Below are positions 26,901 through 36,459 of a DNA stretch of 64,000 nucleotides, in pieces. Source of the DNA: Vreelandella alkaliphila (GTDB taxonomy: Bacteria; Pseudomonadota; Gammaproteobacteria; Pseudomonadales; Halomonadaceae); contig NZ_JABASV010000002.1 of NCBI RefSeq assembly GCF_016107625.1, positions 391,055 through 455,054 of the forward strand. The letters are read 5' to 3'. The position numbers were made by a program, and so were the translations under genes. The number at the start of each line of letters is the position of its first letter. Position 1 is the stretch's first letter. The notes under the pieces are model-generated. The model had not been told where the DNA came from. It searched no databases and saw nothing but the letters and a program-made list of their open reading frames with translations.

Positions 26901-28428
26901 GAAAGCTTTCCTCGCTCAGGGCGTTGCGACGCAGCAGGAACGAGCTGCGATAACGCTCTTCGCCGTAACTCTGCTGTAGATGCGTAAGGGTGCGGTGAAC
27001 GAAGGGCAGACCCAGTGAGTCTGCCCAGGCCAAGGGGCCGCGGGGATAGTTGACGCCAGCCTGCATGGCCAGGTCGCCATCCTTGGCACTGCAGACACCC
27101 TGAAGTACGGCATCGGCAGCTTCATTGGCGAGCATGGCTACGGTGCGCAGTACCACCAGTCCCGGGGTGTCGGTTAGCCAGGCCACGTCCATTCCCATGT
27201 GCTGGAAGAATGCCGTTGCTAGTTGGCGGGCCTCGGGCGATGCCGTGTGACTGGCAGCAAGCGCGATGGCGCTAGCGTTGCGGTAGTCCAGGCATAGATC
27301 GAACAGTACCAGAGCATCGAGCCCTTCATTGACCGCACGTTCAGCGGCGCAACGACCGTCGCTGAGGGCCAGTACTAGGTCGCCTAGGTATAGGCGAGGG
27401 GAGCCGTCTTGCTGTAGCGATTCACGGTACACCACGTTGAGACCAGCTTTTTGAGCGCGTTCCAGCAGTGGCGCGAGAGTGCTGTTGGCACCCTGTACGA
27501 CAAGTGCTGGTAGCTCCGTATTTGCTGGTTCGGCAAAGGTAGGCTGTGGCTTAGCAGCGCTTTCAGCGTAGTCAAAGAAGCCCTTGCCAGACTTACGTCC
27601 CAGGCGCCCGGCTTCCACCAACGCTTGCTGTACTAAGGAGGGCTCGAAACGGGTATCGCCGTAGTAAGCGTCAAACACCGAGCGGGTCACCGCGTAGTTA
27701 ACGTCATGACCGATCAGATCCATCAGCTCGAAAGGCCCCATGCGGAACCCACCAGCTTGACGCAGCAATGCATCGATAGTGGCGGCATCGCTGGCACCTT
27801 CCTGCAGCAGGCGTAGGCCTTCGGCATAAAATGGCCGTGCCACGCGATTAACAATGAACCCAGGAGTGGAGCTGGCGTGCACCGCGACCTTGCCCCAGGC
27901 AACGGCGGTGTCATAAAGGGTGTCGGCAACCTCGGTGGTGGTGGCTAGGCCAGACACCACTTCCACCAGTTTCATGATCGGTGCGGGGTTAAAGAAGTGC
28001 AGCCCCGCCATGCGCTCAGGACGCTCAAGATTCGCAGCAATAGAAGTGATCGACAGTGACGAAGTGTTGCTGGCGAGCAAGGTGTCCGGCGAACACAAAG
28101 CTTCTAGCTGGGCGAACACCTGACGTTTGATCTCAAGGTTTTCGACAATAGCTTCGATAACCAAATGACTGTCGGCCAAGGCATCGATAGCATCGGCAGG
28201 CTGTAGGCGAGCAATAATGTTATCCACGTCCCCTTGGATCATCTTACCCTTGGCAACACGCTTTTCCAGCTGACGGCGAATGTTATCGATGCCTGCTTTG
28301 GCGGCACCCGGCTGGTTGTCGTGCAGAATGACCGAGTGGCCAGCCTGGGCGGCAACCTGAGCAATACCGGCGCCCATGGCACCTGCGCCAATCACACCAA
28401 TAACGGCAGACGTGGGAAGGGCTGGCAT
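26893..28428 (-). CDS. paaH: 3-hydroxyadipyl-CoA dehydrogenase
   Basis: This 511-residue NAD-dependent dehydrogenase has the N-terminal Rossmann motif VIGVIGAGAMGAGIAQVAAQ (residues 8-27). The signature HFFNPAPIMKLVEVV lies at about 143-157, followed by two C-terminal helical domains. It oxidises 3-hydroxyadipyl-CoA. The start at 28428 (MPALPTSAV) is one base past the paaG stop; a longer frame would overlap paaG. Confidence 0.95.
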   Translation of the reverse strand: MPALPTSAVIGVIGAGAMGAGIAQVAAQAGHSVILHDNQPGAAKAGIDNIRRQLEKRVAKGKMIQGDVDNIIARLQPADAIDALADSHLVIEAIVENLEIKRQVFAQLEALCSPDTLLASNTSSLSITSIAANLERPERMAGLHFFNPAPIMKLVEVVSGLATTTEVADTLYDTAVAWGKVAVHASSTPGFIVNRVARPFYAEGLRLLQEGASDAATIDALLRQAGGFRMGPFELMDLIGHDVNYAVTRSVFDAYYGDTRFEPSLVQQALVEAGRLGRKSGKGFFDYAESAAKPQPTFAEPANTELPALVVQGANSTLAPLLERAQKAGLNVVYRESLQQDGSPRLYLGDLVLALSDGRCAAERAVNEGLDALVLFDLCLDYRNASAIALAASHTASPEARQLATAFFQHMGMDVAWLTDTPGLVVLRTVAMLANEAADAVLQGVCSAKDGDLAMQAGVNYPRGPLAWADSLGLPFVHRTLTHLQQSYGEERYRSSFLLRRNALSEESFHE

Positions 28429-28429
28429 A

Positions 28430-29221
28430 TCACTCTCCCTTGAAGGTGGGGCGACGTTTCTCGATAAAAGCGCTGACGCCTTCGCGGTAATCTTCCGTGC
28501 GTCCGGCAAGGCGCTGCAGGTCGCGTTCCAGGTCGAGCTGCTCGTTGAAACTGTTATCGCTGCTGGCGTGCAGGGCACGTTTGATAAGCGCCAAGCCGCG
28601 CGTTGGTTGAGTGGCCAAGTGGCGAGCCATGTTCATGGCTTCTTCCTGAAGCGCCTCATCATCGACGCAGCGCCAGATCATGCCCCACTGTTCGGCAGTC
28701 TCGGCGGGCAGCTTGTCGCCAAGCATGGCTAGACCCTTGGCACGCGCCATACCCACCAGATTAGGCAGTGTCCAGGTGCCGCCAGAGTCGGGAATTAATC
28801 CAATCTTGCAGAAGGCCTGAATGAAGCTTGCCGAACGAGCAGCCAATACGATGTCGCAGGCCAGGGCGATGTTGGCACCGGCTCCTGCCGCCACACCATT
28901 CACCGCACAAATGGTTGGGAACGGCATGTCTTTAAGAGCGCGCAACATAGGGTTGTAGCGTTTTTCAAGCGACTCGCCGAGGTCGGGGGCTTGTTCGCCG
29001 GGCGCAACGCTGCGGTCGGAAAGATCCTGACCAGCGCAGAAGCCGCGGCCGTTACCGGTCAATAACAAAGCGCGAACGCTTGAGTCCTGGCGCACGGCTT
29101 TTAGCGCCTTGCGCATCTCGGCATGCATCTCTGTATTGAAGCTGTTCAGGCTGTCGGGGCGGTTTAGCGTAATACAGGCAACGCCATCTTCCACGGTGTA
29201 CAGCAGGGGCGCTTGGCTCAT
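28430..29221 (-). CDS. paaG: Ring-1,2-epoxyphenylacetyl-CoA isomerase
   Basis: This 263-residue crotonase-fold protein isomerises the epoxide to oxepin-CoA. The oxyanion-hole segments are GRGFCAGQDLSDR (about 65-77) and CAVNGVAAGAGANIALACD (about 106-124). The catalytic Asp region is FCKIGLIPDSGGTWTLP. The start at 29221 (MSQAPLLYTVEDG) has AAGGA upstream. A longer frame would run into paaF. Confidence 0.95.
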   Translation of the reverse strand: MSQAPLLYTVEDGVACITLNRPDSLNSFNTEMHAEMRKALKAVRQDSSVRALLLTGNGRGFCAGQDLSDRSVAPGEQAPDLGESLEKRYNPMLRALKDMPFPTICAVNGVAAGAGANIALACDIVLAARSASFIQAFCKIGLIPDSGGTWTLPNLVGMARAKGLAMLGDKLPAETAEQWGMIWRCVDDEALQEEAMNMARHLATQPTRGLALIKRALHASSDNSFNEQLDLERDLQRLAGRTEDYREGVSAFIEKRRPTFKGE

Positions 29222-29237
29222 GGGTAATATCCTTGTG

Positions 29238-30011
29238 TCAGTGCCCTTGAAAAGTGGCAGGTCGTTTTTCTTGGAAGGCGCGAATGCCCTCTTCGCGGTC
29301 GGCGGTGCCCGCCAATAAGGTGAACGCATGGCGTTCAAAGCGCAGGCCAGTGGCTAGGTCGGTATCCATCGCCTTGTGTAACGACTCCCTTGCTAAGCGC
29401 ACGGCCAGCGGTGCCTTGGCGGCAATGCGCGTTGCAATGGCCATGGCGCGCTCAAGGGTTAATTCGGGCTGGGTAATCTCGCTAATCAGGCCTGCTTCAA
29501 GGGCGCGGCGAGCAGAAATTGGCTCGCCAGTTAGCACCATTTGGGTAGCCAGTGATTTACCCACCGCTCTAAGCAGACGCTGGGTACCACCAGCACCGGG
29601 CATGATGCCCAGATTGATTTCAGGCTGGCCGAACAGGGCACTTTCACCGGCAATAATGATGTCGGCATGCATTGCTAGCTCACAGCCACCGCCCAAGGCG
29701 TAGCCGTTAACGGCAGCAATGATTGGTTTGCGGAAACGCGTAATGGTGGCCCAGTGGTGCTGGCGAGGATCTTCCAGCATGCCGACTAGGTCACGTTCAG
29801 CCATTTCATTAATATCCGCACCGGCGGCGAATGCTTTCGCACTTCCGGTGATCACCACGGCGCGAACGTTGTCGTCACTATCGGCGCTGTTCAGGGTGTC
29901 GGCGAGTTCGCCAAGCAGCTGGGTATTCAGCGCATTCAGTGCTTCAGGGCGATTCAGCGTGATGCATAAAACGCCTTCCAGGGGCGGAGTTATTTTTAGA
30001 GTAGTGGGCAT
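29238..30011 (-). CDS. paaF: 2,3-dehydroadipyl-CoA hydratase
   Basis: This 257-residue enoyl-CoA hydratase hydrates 2,3-dehydroadipyl-CoA. The oxyanion segments are AKAFAAGADINEMAE (about 58-72) and AAVNGYALGGGCELAMHAD (about 98-116). The catalytic Glu pair lies in GQPEINLGIMPGAGGTQR. It is the first gene of the paaFGHIJK operon with a promoter at 30057-30084, and divergent from paaN. Confidence 0.95.
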   Translation of the reverse strand: MPTTLKITPPLEGVLCITLNRPEALNALNTQLLGELADTLNSADSDDNVRAVVITGSAKAFAAGADINEMAERDLVGMLEDPRQHHWATITRFRKPIIAAVNGYALGGGCELAMHADIIIAGESALFGQPEINLGIMPGAGGTQRLLRAVGKSLATQMVLTGEPISARRALEAGLISEITQPELTLERAMAIATRIAAKAPLAVRLARESLHKAMDTDLATGLRFERHAFTLLAGTADREEGIRAFQEKRPATFQGH

Positions 30012-30056
30012 TGTTACCTCAGTTCGGCCTGTGGCGCACAGGATGAATATCTGCCG

Positions 30057-30084
30057 AGTATAGGTTTATTTTGATACACATCAA
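30057..30084 (-). promoter_or_regulatory. paaF promoter
   Basis: On the minus strand TTGATG (30084-30079) and TATACT (30062-30057) are 16 bp apart. The dyad TTGAT-ACAC-ATCAA (30071-30084) overlaps the -35 box. The layout parallels the paaA promoter and suggests joint PaaX control. The rest of the 368-bp gap to paaN (30012-30379) is AT-rich with no gene. A related TATCAAAA half-site precedes paaN near 30348. Confidence 0.6.
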
Positions 30085-30379
30085 TATTGTTTGACTGTTT
30101 TTAGTGTGTCACTTGTTGGTGTTTTTGATAATTTATGTCTTGTTAACAATGACTTGTATGTATTTATAGCGAGTAAGTGATAGTTATTAGACCATGGTAT
30201 GAAAGGTGGAAAGTTGGCCCGAAAAGTGATCTTTAGCCCGTATATATCGAGTTTATTGATCGTGGTGGGCTAATTCTTAAGCAAGCGGTGCCAGGGAAAG
30301 CGTTTGATGTTTTGTTACGGGAAAGATAGTCTTTGTTCTTATAACGTATCAAAAAAATAAGTGAGTGCAGGAGCGCCCC

Positions 30380-32056
30380 ATGACGCAATCAGCGCAGCAG
30401 ATGTTTGACCTTCACCGTGACATTCTTGACCAGGCTGTCGGCGCCATCTCTAGCCGTAATTTTTGGACGCCCTACCCAGAAAGTATGCGCAAATACCCCG
30501 AAGATGCCGTTAAAGCGGCACCATCGAGATTTGAGTCACTGCTTAATCAACCATTTACGCTGAATAGTGTTGGCAGCACTCACCACGTGGGCGGCGAAGT
30601 CTCACCTTATGGTTTTGAACTCGGCATTACTTATAACCAGCCAAGCCCCGACGAGCTGATAGTGGCCATGCAAGTAGCAATGCGTGACTGGCGAGATGCT
30701 GGGGCGCAAGCGCGCGTGGGGGTGTGTTTGGAAGTCCTGTCGCGCCTTAATGCCATGAGCCCGGAGATCGCCCAGGCGGTGATGCATACTAGTGGTCAGG
30801 GGCCGTTGATGGCGTTTCAGGCAGGTGGGCCGCATGCTCAGGATCGCGGCCTTGAAGCCGTGGCCTATGCTTGGCAAGCGATGGCGCAGATTCCTGCTAC
30901 CGCACAGTGGGTTAAGCCCCAGGGCAAGCATGATCCCATTGTCATGGATAAGCGTTTTCACATCGTGCCACGTGGCATCTCGTTGGTGGTGGCCTGCTCT
31001 ACTTTTCCCACCTGGAATACTTATCCTGGCTTGTTTGCCAGTCTGGCGACGGGCAACCCCGTCATTCTTAAGCCGCATCCTGGCGCTATTTTGCCTGTGG
31101 CGATGACCGCACGGGTTGTTCAACAGGTACTGGAGGAAGCGGGCTTTGACCCTTGTCTGGTTAGCTTGGTACCCGACACTGTCGATGCGCCGCTGACGAA
31201 AACGCTGGCGCTTGACCCTGCGGTAAAGCTGATCGATTTCACTGGCTCCAATACCTTTGGCGATTGGCTAATAGATAACGCCACTCAGGCTCAGGTGTTT
31301 GCTGAGAAAGCCGGTGTCAACACGGTCATTATCGACAGCGTGGATAACCTTAAAGCGGTCACGGCGAATCTTGCCTTCTCGCTGAGCCTTTATTCCGGGC
31401 AGATGTGCACGACCCCTCAGGCTATTTATGTACCCAAAAACGGTATTGAAACAGCGGATGGCCATTTGAGTTTTGACGACGTGGCGGCAGCGCTTGCGAA
31501 AGCTGTACAGGCATTTCTGAGTGACAATGACCGCGCCTGCACGGTGTTAGGTGCCCTGCAGTCAGTAGACACGCAAGCACGGATTGATGCGTGCCGTGGC
31601 TTGGGCGAAATAGTCCTGGATAGCGAGTCACGAAAACACGCCCAATACTCTGACGCCCGCATTCACACGCCGCTTATCCTCAAGGTAGATGCAGCACAGA
31701 AGGCTACCTATGGTGAGGAACGCTTCGGCCCCATCAGCTTTGTTATCGCGACTGAGAACACCGCGCATAGCATTGAACTGGCCCGTGACGTGATCCGGGA
31801 AAAGGGCGCGATAACCCTAGGTGGCTATACGACTGATGAGGCAGTGGCCGAGCAGTTCGAAGAGCTGGCGATGGAAGTGGCGACGCCGCTTTCGTTGAAC
31901 CTGGATGGGGGGATATTCGTCAACCAGTCGGCTGCTTTCAGTGACTTTCACGCCACAGGCGGTAATCCGGCAGCTAATGCCTCGCTATGTAATCAAGCCT
32001 TTGTTGCCAGTCGCTTTGTGGTGGTGCAAAGCCGTCGCCACGGCCAACCGAACTAA
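30380..32056 (+). CDS. paaN: Phenylacetic acid degradation protein PaaN (aldehyde dehydrogenase family)
   Basis: This 558-residue member of the PaaN subgroup of the aldehyde dehydrogenase superfamily contains typical segments such as YSGQMCTTPQAIYVPKNG (catalytic Cys, about residue 345) and IDFTGSNTFGDWL. It lacks the MaoC domain of PaaZ. PaaN is thought to act on the ring-opened semialdehyde in some bacteria. Here it coexists with a complete PaaZ, so one of the two may be redundant or specialised. The ATG at 30380 has CAGGAG 6 bases upstream. Confidence 0.92.
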   Translation: MTQSAQQMFDLHRDILDQAVGAISSRNFWTPYPESMRKYPEDAVKAAPSRFESLLNQPFTLNSVGSTHHVGGEVSPYGFELGITYNQPSPDELIVAMQVAMRDWRDAGAQARVGVCLEVLSRLNAMSPEIAQAVMHTSGQGPLMAFQAGGPHAQDRGLEAVAYAWQAMAQIPATAQWVKPQGKHDPIVMDKRFHIVPRGISLVVACSTFPTWNTYPGLFASLATGNPVILKPHPGAILPVAMTARVVQQVLEEAGFDPCLVSLVPDTVDAPLTKTLALDPAVKLIDFTGSNTFGDWLIDNATQAQVFAEKAGVNTVIIDSVDNLKAVTANLAFSLSLYSGQMCTTPQAIYVPKNGIETADGHLSFDDVAAALAKAVQAFLSDNDRACTVLGALQSVDTQARIDACRGLGEIVLDSESRKHAQYSDARIHTPLILKVDAAQKATYGEERFGPISFVIATENTAHSIELARDVIREKGAITLGGYTTDEAVAEQFEELAMEVATPLSLNLDGGIFVNQSAAFSDFHATGGNPAANASLCNQAFVASRFVVVQSRRHGQPN

Positions 32057-32067
32057 CGGAGAACGTG

Positions 32068-32667
32068 ATGCCTTACTATCGACTTGAAGGGGTGACGCCA
32101 GTGGTGCACCCGACCGCTTATGTCCACCCGACCGCAGTGCTCATCGGGGATGTGATTGTTGGCCCCAATTGTTACGTTGGCCCCGGCGCGGTGATGCGCG
32201 GTGACTTCGGCCGACTGGTGCTGGAAGAGGGTGCGAACCTGCAGGATACCTGCGTCATGCACGGCTTTCCGGGCTGTGTCACTAAGGTTGAGAAAGATGG
32301 CCATATCGGCCACGGCGCGGTTTTGCATGGCTGCGTGGTTGGGCGTGATGCCATGGTCGGCATGAACGCTGTAGTGATGGATGGTGCTCACATAGCGGAG
32401 CGCTCTATTGTTGCGGCAGCAGCATTCGTCAAGGCAGGCTTCGAGTGTGAGCCACAGTCGCTGGTGATGGGGGCTCCTGCAAAGGTTAAACGCCCGCTGA
32501 GTGATGAGGAGTTTGCTTGGAAGCAGCAGGGTACTCAAGAGTATCAGCGTTTAGTGACCCGTTGCCGTGACAGCTTGGAACCTTGTGAACCGCTGGCAGA
32601 GCTCGATGCTGACCGGCCAACCTTGCTAGCCGGTGATACACAACCTAAGCAGCAGAGCATAGCGTAG
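32068..32667 (+). CDS. paaY: PaaY, gamma-carbonic-anhydrase-fold thioesterase
   Basis: This 199-residue left-handed beta-helix protein has hexapeptide repeats and metal-binding His residues in the segments around HGFPGC, GHIGHGAVLHGC and so on. PaaY is reported to hydrolyse dead-end CoA esters from the Paa pathway. The ATG at 32068 has GGAG 6 bases upstream. It is 11 bp after paaN, and hairpins follow. In many genomes paaX adjoins paaY; here paaX is 12.5 kb away. Confidence 0.94.
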   Translation: MPYYRLEGVTPVVHPTAYVHPTAVLIGDVIVGPNCYVGPGAVMRGDFGRLVLEEGANLQDTCVMHGFPGCVTKVEKDGHIGHGAVLHGCVVGRDAMVGMNAVVMDGAHIAERSIVAAAAFVKAGFECEPQSLVMGAPAKVKRPLSDEEFAWKQQGTQEYQRLVTRCRDSLEPCEPLAELDADRPTLLAGDTQPKQQSIA

Positions 32668-33109
32668 CAAGGCGATACTTATAGTATGGCTCGCTACCAC
32701 CGCGCCCCCTGGCGAGCCATCCCCCACCCAACCACAGGTTGGTAGCCTCAAGTGGTCTTTGTAGTCGCCCCATCCCCCCCCTTCCTTCCTGAGCGCCAAG
32801 TCTCAAACCTGAGTCGACCGAAACTCCAGGTGCCGTCACGGTCAATGATGATCAAATTTGAAGAGGCAAAGTGTTTCAAGTCCATACGCAACTGTTGCAA
32901 GTTGGGGCACCGATTGCTGCCGGTTGATTGAAAATCTAAAAAAACTCAGATAAGTAAATAACTTTAACTACATGAATAAAAAGAAATAGTTGATAGTCGG
33001 CGCGGTCAATGCAAGTTGAATGGTACTGGCACACACCTTCTATGTTCGTCCGCGAAGAGAACCGCAGGTGAACATAACGACAACAATAATGCGTGGAGAA
33101 CCCTCCGTG
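32668..33109 (+). promoter_or_regulatory. paaY-qhpA intergenic region with hairpins and candidate sigma-54 sites
   Basis: This 442-bp gap begins with a 9-bp-stem hairpin (32686-32694 with 32712-32720) and a second small one (CCAACC-ACA-GGTTGG, 32728-32742), probably ending the paaNY transcript. Two imperfect -24/-12 elements follow. TTGGGGCACCGATTGCT (32902-32918) has correct GG-N10-GC spacing. CTGGCACACACCTTCTA (33026-33042) has a perfect -24 half but CT instead of GC at -12. No gene is seen here. Confidence 0.45.
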
Positions 33110-34672
33110 ATGAGACATGCACTTCCTACAGGGCTCTGTAGCCTAGCCCTGCTGCTGCCTACCGGCGCCGTCTTGGCCTCTGCTGGCAGCGAGGCTATCG
33201 ACAGGCACTGTTCAGCCTGCCATCAGGCCCAAAGTGGCCCCCAGAGCTGGAGTCGCATTAGTGCGCAGCGTAAGACCCCGGAAGGCTGGGACATGACGAT
33301 CGCGCGCATGCAGACCATGCACGGCCTGGAGCTGCCCCAGGAGGCTCGCCGGGATATCGTCAAGTTCCTCGCTGATACCCGCGGCCTAGCGCCCGAGGAG
33401 AGCGCGTCTCAGCGTGAACTGATCGAGCGACGCCTCAACCGTATCGAGTCCTTTGATCATCCTAGCTATCAGGAAATGTGTGCCCGCTGTCATACTGGCG
33501 GCCGCGCCCAACTACAGCGCCGTCCCCAGGAAGAGTGGGAGAGACTGGTGCACTTCCATGTGGGCCAGTTCCAGACCACTGAGTACCAGTCCATGGCACG
33601 GGATCGTGACTGGTTCGATCTCGCCCTGAACGAGATCGCTCCCTGGCTGGCCGAGTCTCAAAGTCTCGAAAATGAAGCTTGGGAGTCATGGCAGCAGGCC
33701 GAACAGACCTCTCCTGAGGGTGACTGGCAGCTCTGGGGGCACTGGCCCGGAGAAGGCGACTTTTATGCCGACGTTACTATTAACACCGATGAAGGCGAGG
33801 ATGCCTACTCCCTTAGCCTGGACGGCGCTTTCACCAGTGGTCGTCCGCTCAGTGGCGAAGGCCAGGCCATCGTTTATACCGGCTATGAGTGGCGCGCCAA
33901 CCTGAACCTCAACGGTCGTGATCTCAAGCAGGTACTGGATCTCTCCGGTGCGCATCCCAGCGGGCGCATCTTCGATGATCATGACGATGCTTTTGGAATG
34001 ATGGTGGAAATGGTGCCTCACGAAGCGGCCGAGTCTGCGGTGTTAGCCAGCCTGCCCGCCTCACTCAAGGCCGGTGAGCGTAGCCGGCTGGTGCTACTGG
34101 GCCACGGCCTTGGGGAAGGGGAAATCAGTCTTGGGGAGGGCGTCACCGTGCGTAAGGTGATCGAACGTAGCGACATGCGCCTGGTGCTGGACGTTGAGGC
34201 CAGCAACGATCTCACACCCGGCTGGCTGGCTATGCAGATCGGCGAGATCAGTGCCGAGAGGCTGCTGGCTGGCTATCGCACGGTAGATCGTTTGGAGGTA
34301 AGTCCAACGCTGGGAGTTGCTCGCATCGGTAACGATAAGACTCCGCCGGTGAGTGGCGTCTTCACCGCCGCCGGATATCTGGACGGGGCTGATGAGACCA
34401 TCCCGCTGGGGCAGGTACCGGTACGTTGGAGCGTTTCCCCCTGGGACAAGATCGCCGAGCGCGACGAGGATGTCAGGTTTGCGGGCATACTGGACGCCGC
34501 CACAGGGATCTTCTCACCTGCCGGGGCTGGGCCCAACCCGCTGCGTCAGTACAACGCCAACAGCGTGGGCAACCTACGGGTGACCGCCAGTGTGGTAGGA
34601 CAGGAGGCGATACAGGACGAAGCCCAACTGATCGTTACCGTACAACGCTGGAACAACCCGCCGCTTCGCTAG
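33110..34672 (+). CDS. qhpA: Quinohemoprotein amine dehydrogenase, alpha subunit (di-haem c)
   Basis: This 520-residue periplasmic subunit has a signal peptide (MRHALPTGLCSLALLLPTG, cleavage near VLAS) and two c-type haem motifs, CSACH (about residue 37) and CARCH (about 127). Beta-rich domains follow. The two haems pass electrons from the CTQ quinone in the small subunit to an external acceptor. The start at 33110 has GGAGA about 10 bases upstream and begins the signal peptide; earlier in-frame ATGs would add a charged stretch before it. First gene of qhpADCB. Confidence 0.93.
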   Translation: MRHALPTGLCSLALLLPTGAVLASAGSEAIDRHCSACHQAQSGPQSWSRISAQRKTPEGWDMTIARMQTMHGLELPQEARRDIVKFLADTRGLAPEESASQRELIERRLNRIESFDHPSYQEMCARCHTGGRAQLQRRPQEEWERLVHFHVGQFQTTEYQSMARDRDWFDLALNEIAPWLAESQSLENEAWESWQQAEQTSPEGDWQLWGHWPGEGDFYADVTINTDEGEDAYSLSLDGAFTSGRPLSGEGQAIVYTGYEWRANLNLNGRDLKQVLDLSGAHPSGRIFDDHDDAFGMMVEMVPHEAAESAVLASLPASLKAGERSRLVLLGHGLGEGEISLGEGVTVRKVIERSDMRLVLDVEASNDLTPGWLAMQIGEISAERLLAGYRTVDRLEVSPTLGVARIGNDKTPPVSGVFTAAGYLDGADETIPLGQVPVRWSVSPWDKIAERDEDVRFAGILDAATGIFSPAGAGPNPLRQYNANSVGNLRVTASVVGQEAIQDEAQLIVTVQRWNNPPLR

Positions 34673-34681
34673 GAGATCACC

Positions 34682-36109
34682 ATGGGAATCTTACAAGCCA
34701 TACCCGAGAACCTGCATCGGATGGAAGTAGAAGGCCAGCCGTTGTGGTTTCATATCCCCACCACGAGTTTGTTCGCCCCGGACGCACTCAGCGAGGAGCT
34801 GCTGGCACTGGCCGGGCGAAAGGAGGGGCTCAATAGCCGGGCGCTGCCGGGCCATCTGATACATCAGGCCAGCGGCGACGATATCCAGGAGCGGCTGCTA
34901 CAGCTTAAGGCACTGAAGCTGATCACCGATGGTGTTGTCCAGGCCTATAATCCCAGCGTAAAGGTGGAGCAGTTCCCGCTCTCTACTGTGGTGCTCAATG
35001 TCAACACTGGCTGCAACCTTAGCTGCAGTTACTGCTACAAGGAAGACCTGGATAACCCCCGGGACGGTAAGAAGATGGATCTGGCCACCGCCCAGGCCTC
35101 TATCGAGATGATGATGCGCGAAGCCCCGCAGCGGGATCGCTACAACATCGTCTTCTTTGGCGGCGAGCCGCTCAGCAACATGCCCTTGATCCGCCAGGTG
35201 GTGGACTGGGCCGAGGCGCGCATTCATGGGCTTGGTAAGGCAGTAGATTTCACGCTGACCACCAACGCCACGCTACTGAACGAGGAAAAGATCGCTTTCT
35301 TCGACGCCCATCGCTTTGGGCTCACGGTGAGCATGGACGGCCCCAAAGCGGTCCACGACAAAAACCGTATTGCGGTCAACGGCCAGGGCACCTATGACCT
35401 GGTGGCCAAACGCATTAAGCCGCTGTTGGCCAGCTATCGCTCACGACCGGTGGGAGCCAGGGTGACCCTGACTCGTGGCATCACCGACGTTATCGGTATT
35501 CACGATCACCTGGTCAACGAACTGGGCTTCGCCGAGGCGGGCTTCGCCCCAGTCACCTCCGGTGATATGGCTGACTACAATCTTACCAGCGATGAGCTTA
35601 AGCGGGTCTTCGACGGTATGGTCGAGCTCGGTGAGCGAGCCGTGGCAGCCGCCATTCAGGGGCGCGATATCGGCTTCGGTAACTTCAACCAACTGCTCAC
35701 CGATCTTTGGGAAGGGCGCAGCAAGGCGGTGCCCTGTGGGGCTGGCTTAGGGCTGGTTTCGGTGGATCATGCGGGCGATGTGCACCTCTGTCACCGTTTC
35801 ACCGGCTCCGAGATGCCCACCTTTGGCAGCGTCCAGGAGGGGCTCGATCACGCAGGCCTCAAGCAGTTTATCGAGGCCAGGAGTGATCGCTCCGAGCGTG
35901 GCTGCAGCAACTGTCGGATCCGCAACCTTTGCTCCGGCGGTTGCTACCACGAGAGCTACGCCCGCTATGGCGACCCTATGACTCCCACCTACCACTATTG
36001 TGACCTGATGCGCGACTGGGTCGATTTCGGCATTCAAGCCTACGCTCGAATCCTGCGTCATAACCCCGATTTTCTCGACGGCCCCCTGGCCGGGAGGCAG
36101 ACAGCATGA
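34682..36109 (+). CDS. qhpD: QHNDH maturation radical SAM protein QhpD
   Basis: This 475-residue radical SAM/SPASM enzyme makes the three Cys-to-Asp/Glu thioether cross-links in the gamma subunit. The radical SAM cluster motif is CNLSCSYCY (about residues 115-123). Auxiliary cluster cysteines follow in CGAGLGL...LCHRF and in [14 protein letters not shown] (about 404-417). It begins 9 bp after qhpA and overlaps qhpC by 4 nt, which places enzyme and peptide substrate in coupled translation. Confidence 0.95.
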   Translation: MGILQAIPENLHRMEVEGQPLWFHIPTTSLFAPDALSEELLALAGRKEGLNSRALPGHLIHQASGDDIQERLLQLKALKLITDGVVQAYNPSVKVEQFPLSTVVLNVNTGCNLSCSYCYKEDLDNPRDGKKMDLATAQASIEMMMREAPQRDRYNIVFFGGEPLSNMPLIRQVVDWAEARIHGLGKAVDFTLTTNATLLNEEKIAFFDAHRFGLTVSMDGPKAVHDKNRIAVNGQGTYDLVAKRIKPLLASYRSRPVGARVTLTRGITDVIGIHDHLVNELGFAEAGFAPVTSGDMADYNLTSDELKRVFDGMVELGERAVAAAIQGRDIGFGNFNQLLTDLWEGRSKAVPCGAGLGLVSVDHAGDVHLCHRFTGSEMPTFGSVQEGLDHAGLKQFIEARSDRSERGCSNCRIRNLCSGGCYHESYARYGDPMTPTYHYCDLMRDWVDFGIQAYARILRHNPDFLDGPLAGRQTA

Positions 36110-36459
36110 CAAATAACAAGAAGAACTTGACCGCACTGGGGTTGGCACCCCTCAACCGCAAGGCCCGCGAAATGGAGCGGGCCGCTAGCCCAGAGGCCCT
36201 GGAAGAAGTGCAGGCCATGCAGACCATTGCCGGGTGCACGTCTAGCTTTGACCCGGGCTGGGAAGTGGACCCCTTCGGCGGCGTGGCTTCGCTGTGCCAA
36301 CCTATGGAAGCGGATCTCTATGGCTGCGCTGACCCCTGCTGGTGGCCTGCTCAGGTGCCGGACACTATGAACACCTACCCCAACTGGGGGGATGGAGCCG
36401 ACCGCGCTGAGGATGATTGGCGCAAGTTCGATAGTGTCTATCCGGGAGACGATAAGTGA
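36106..36459 (+). CDS. qhpC: Quinohemoprotein amine dehydrogenase, gamma subunit precursor (CTQ peptide)
   Basis: This is a 117-residue precursor with a leader of about 37 residues and a mature peptide of about 80. The cross-linked residues known from Pseudomonas and Paracoccus enzymes are all present at identical spacing, shifted by 37: C44-E53, C64-D70 and C78-D86 for thioethers, and C74-W80 for the cysteine tryptophylquinone. The leader has no Sec signal; export is thought to use QhpF after modification, with cleavage by QhpE. It overlaps qhpD and qhpB by a few bases. Confidence 0.96.
   Translation: MTNNKKNLTALGLAPLNRKAREMERAASPEALEEVQAMQTIAGCTSSFDPGWEVDPFGGVASLCQPMEADLYGCADPCWWPAQVPDTMNTYPNWGDGADRAEDDWRKFDSVYPGDDK

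Noticed and set aside
32760..32772. Run of C near 32765 considered as a slippage or phase-variation tract
   Set aside because: It lies in a non-coding gap well upstream of the qhpA start and away from either candidate promoter, so no effect on a gene can be argued.
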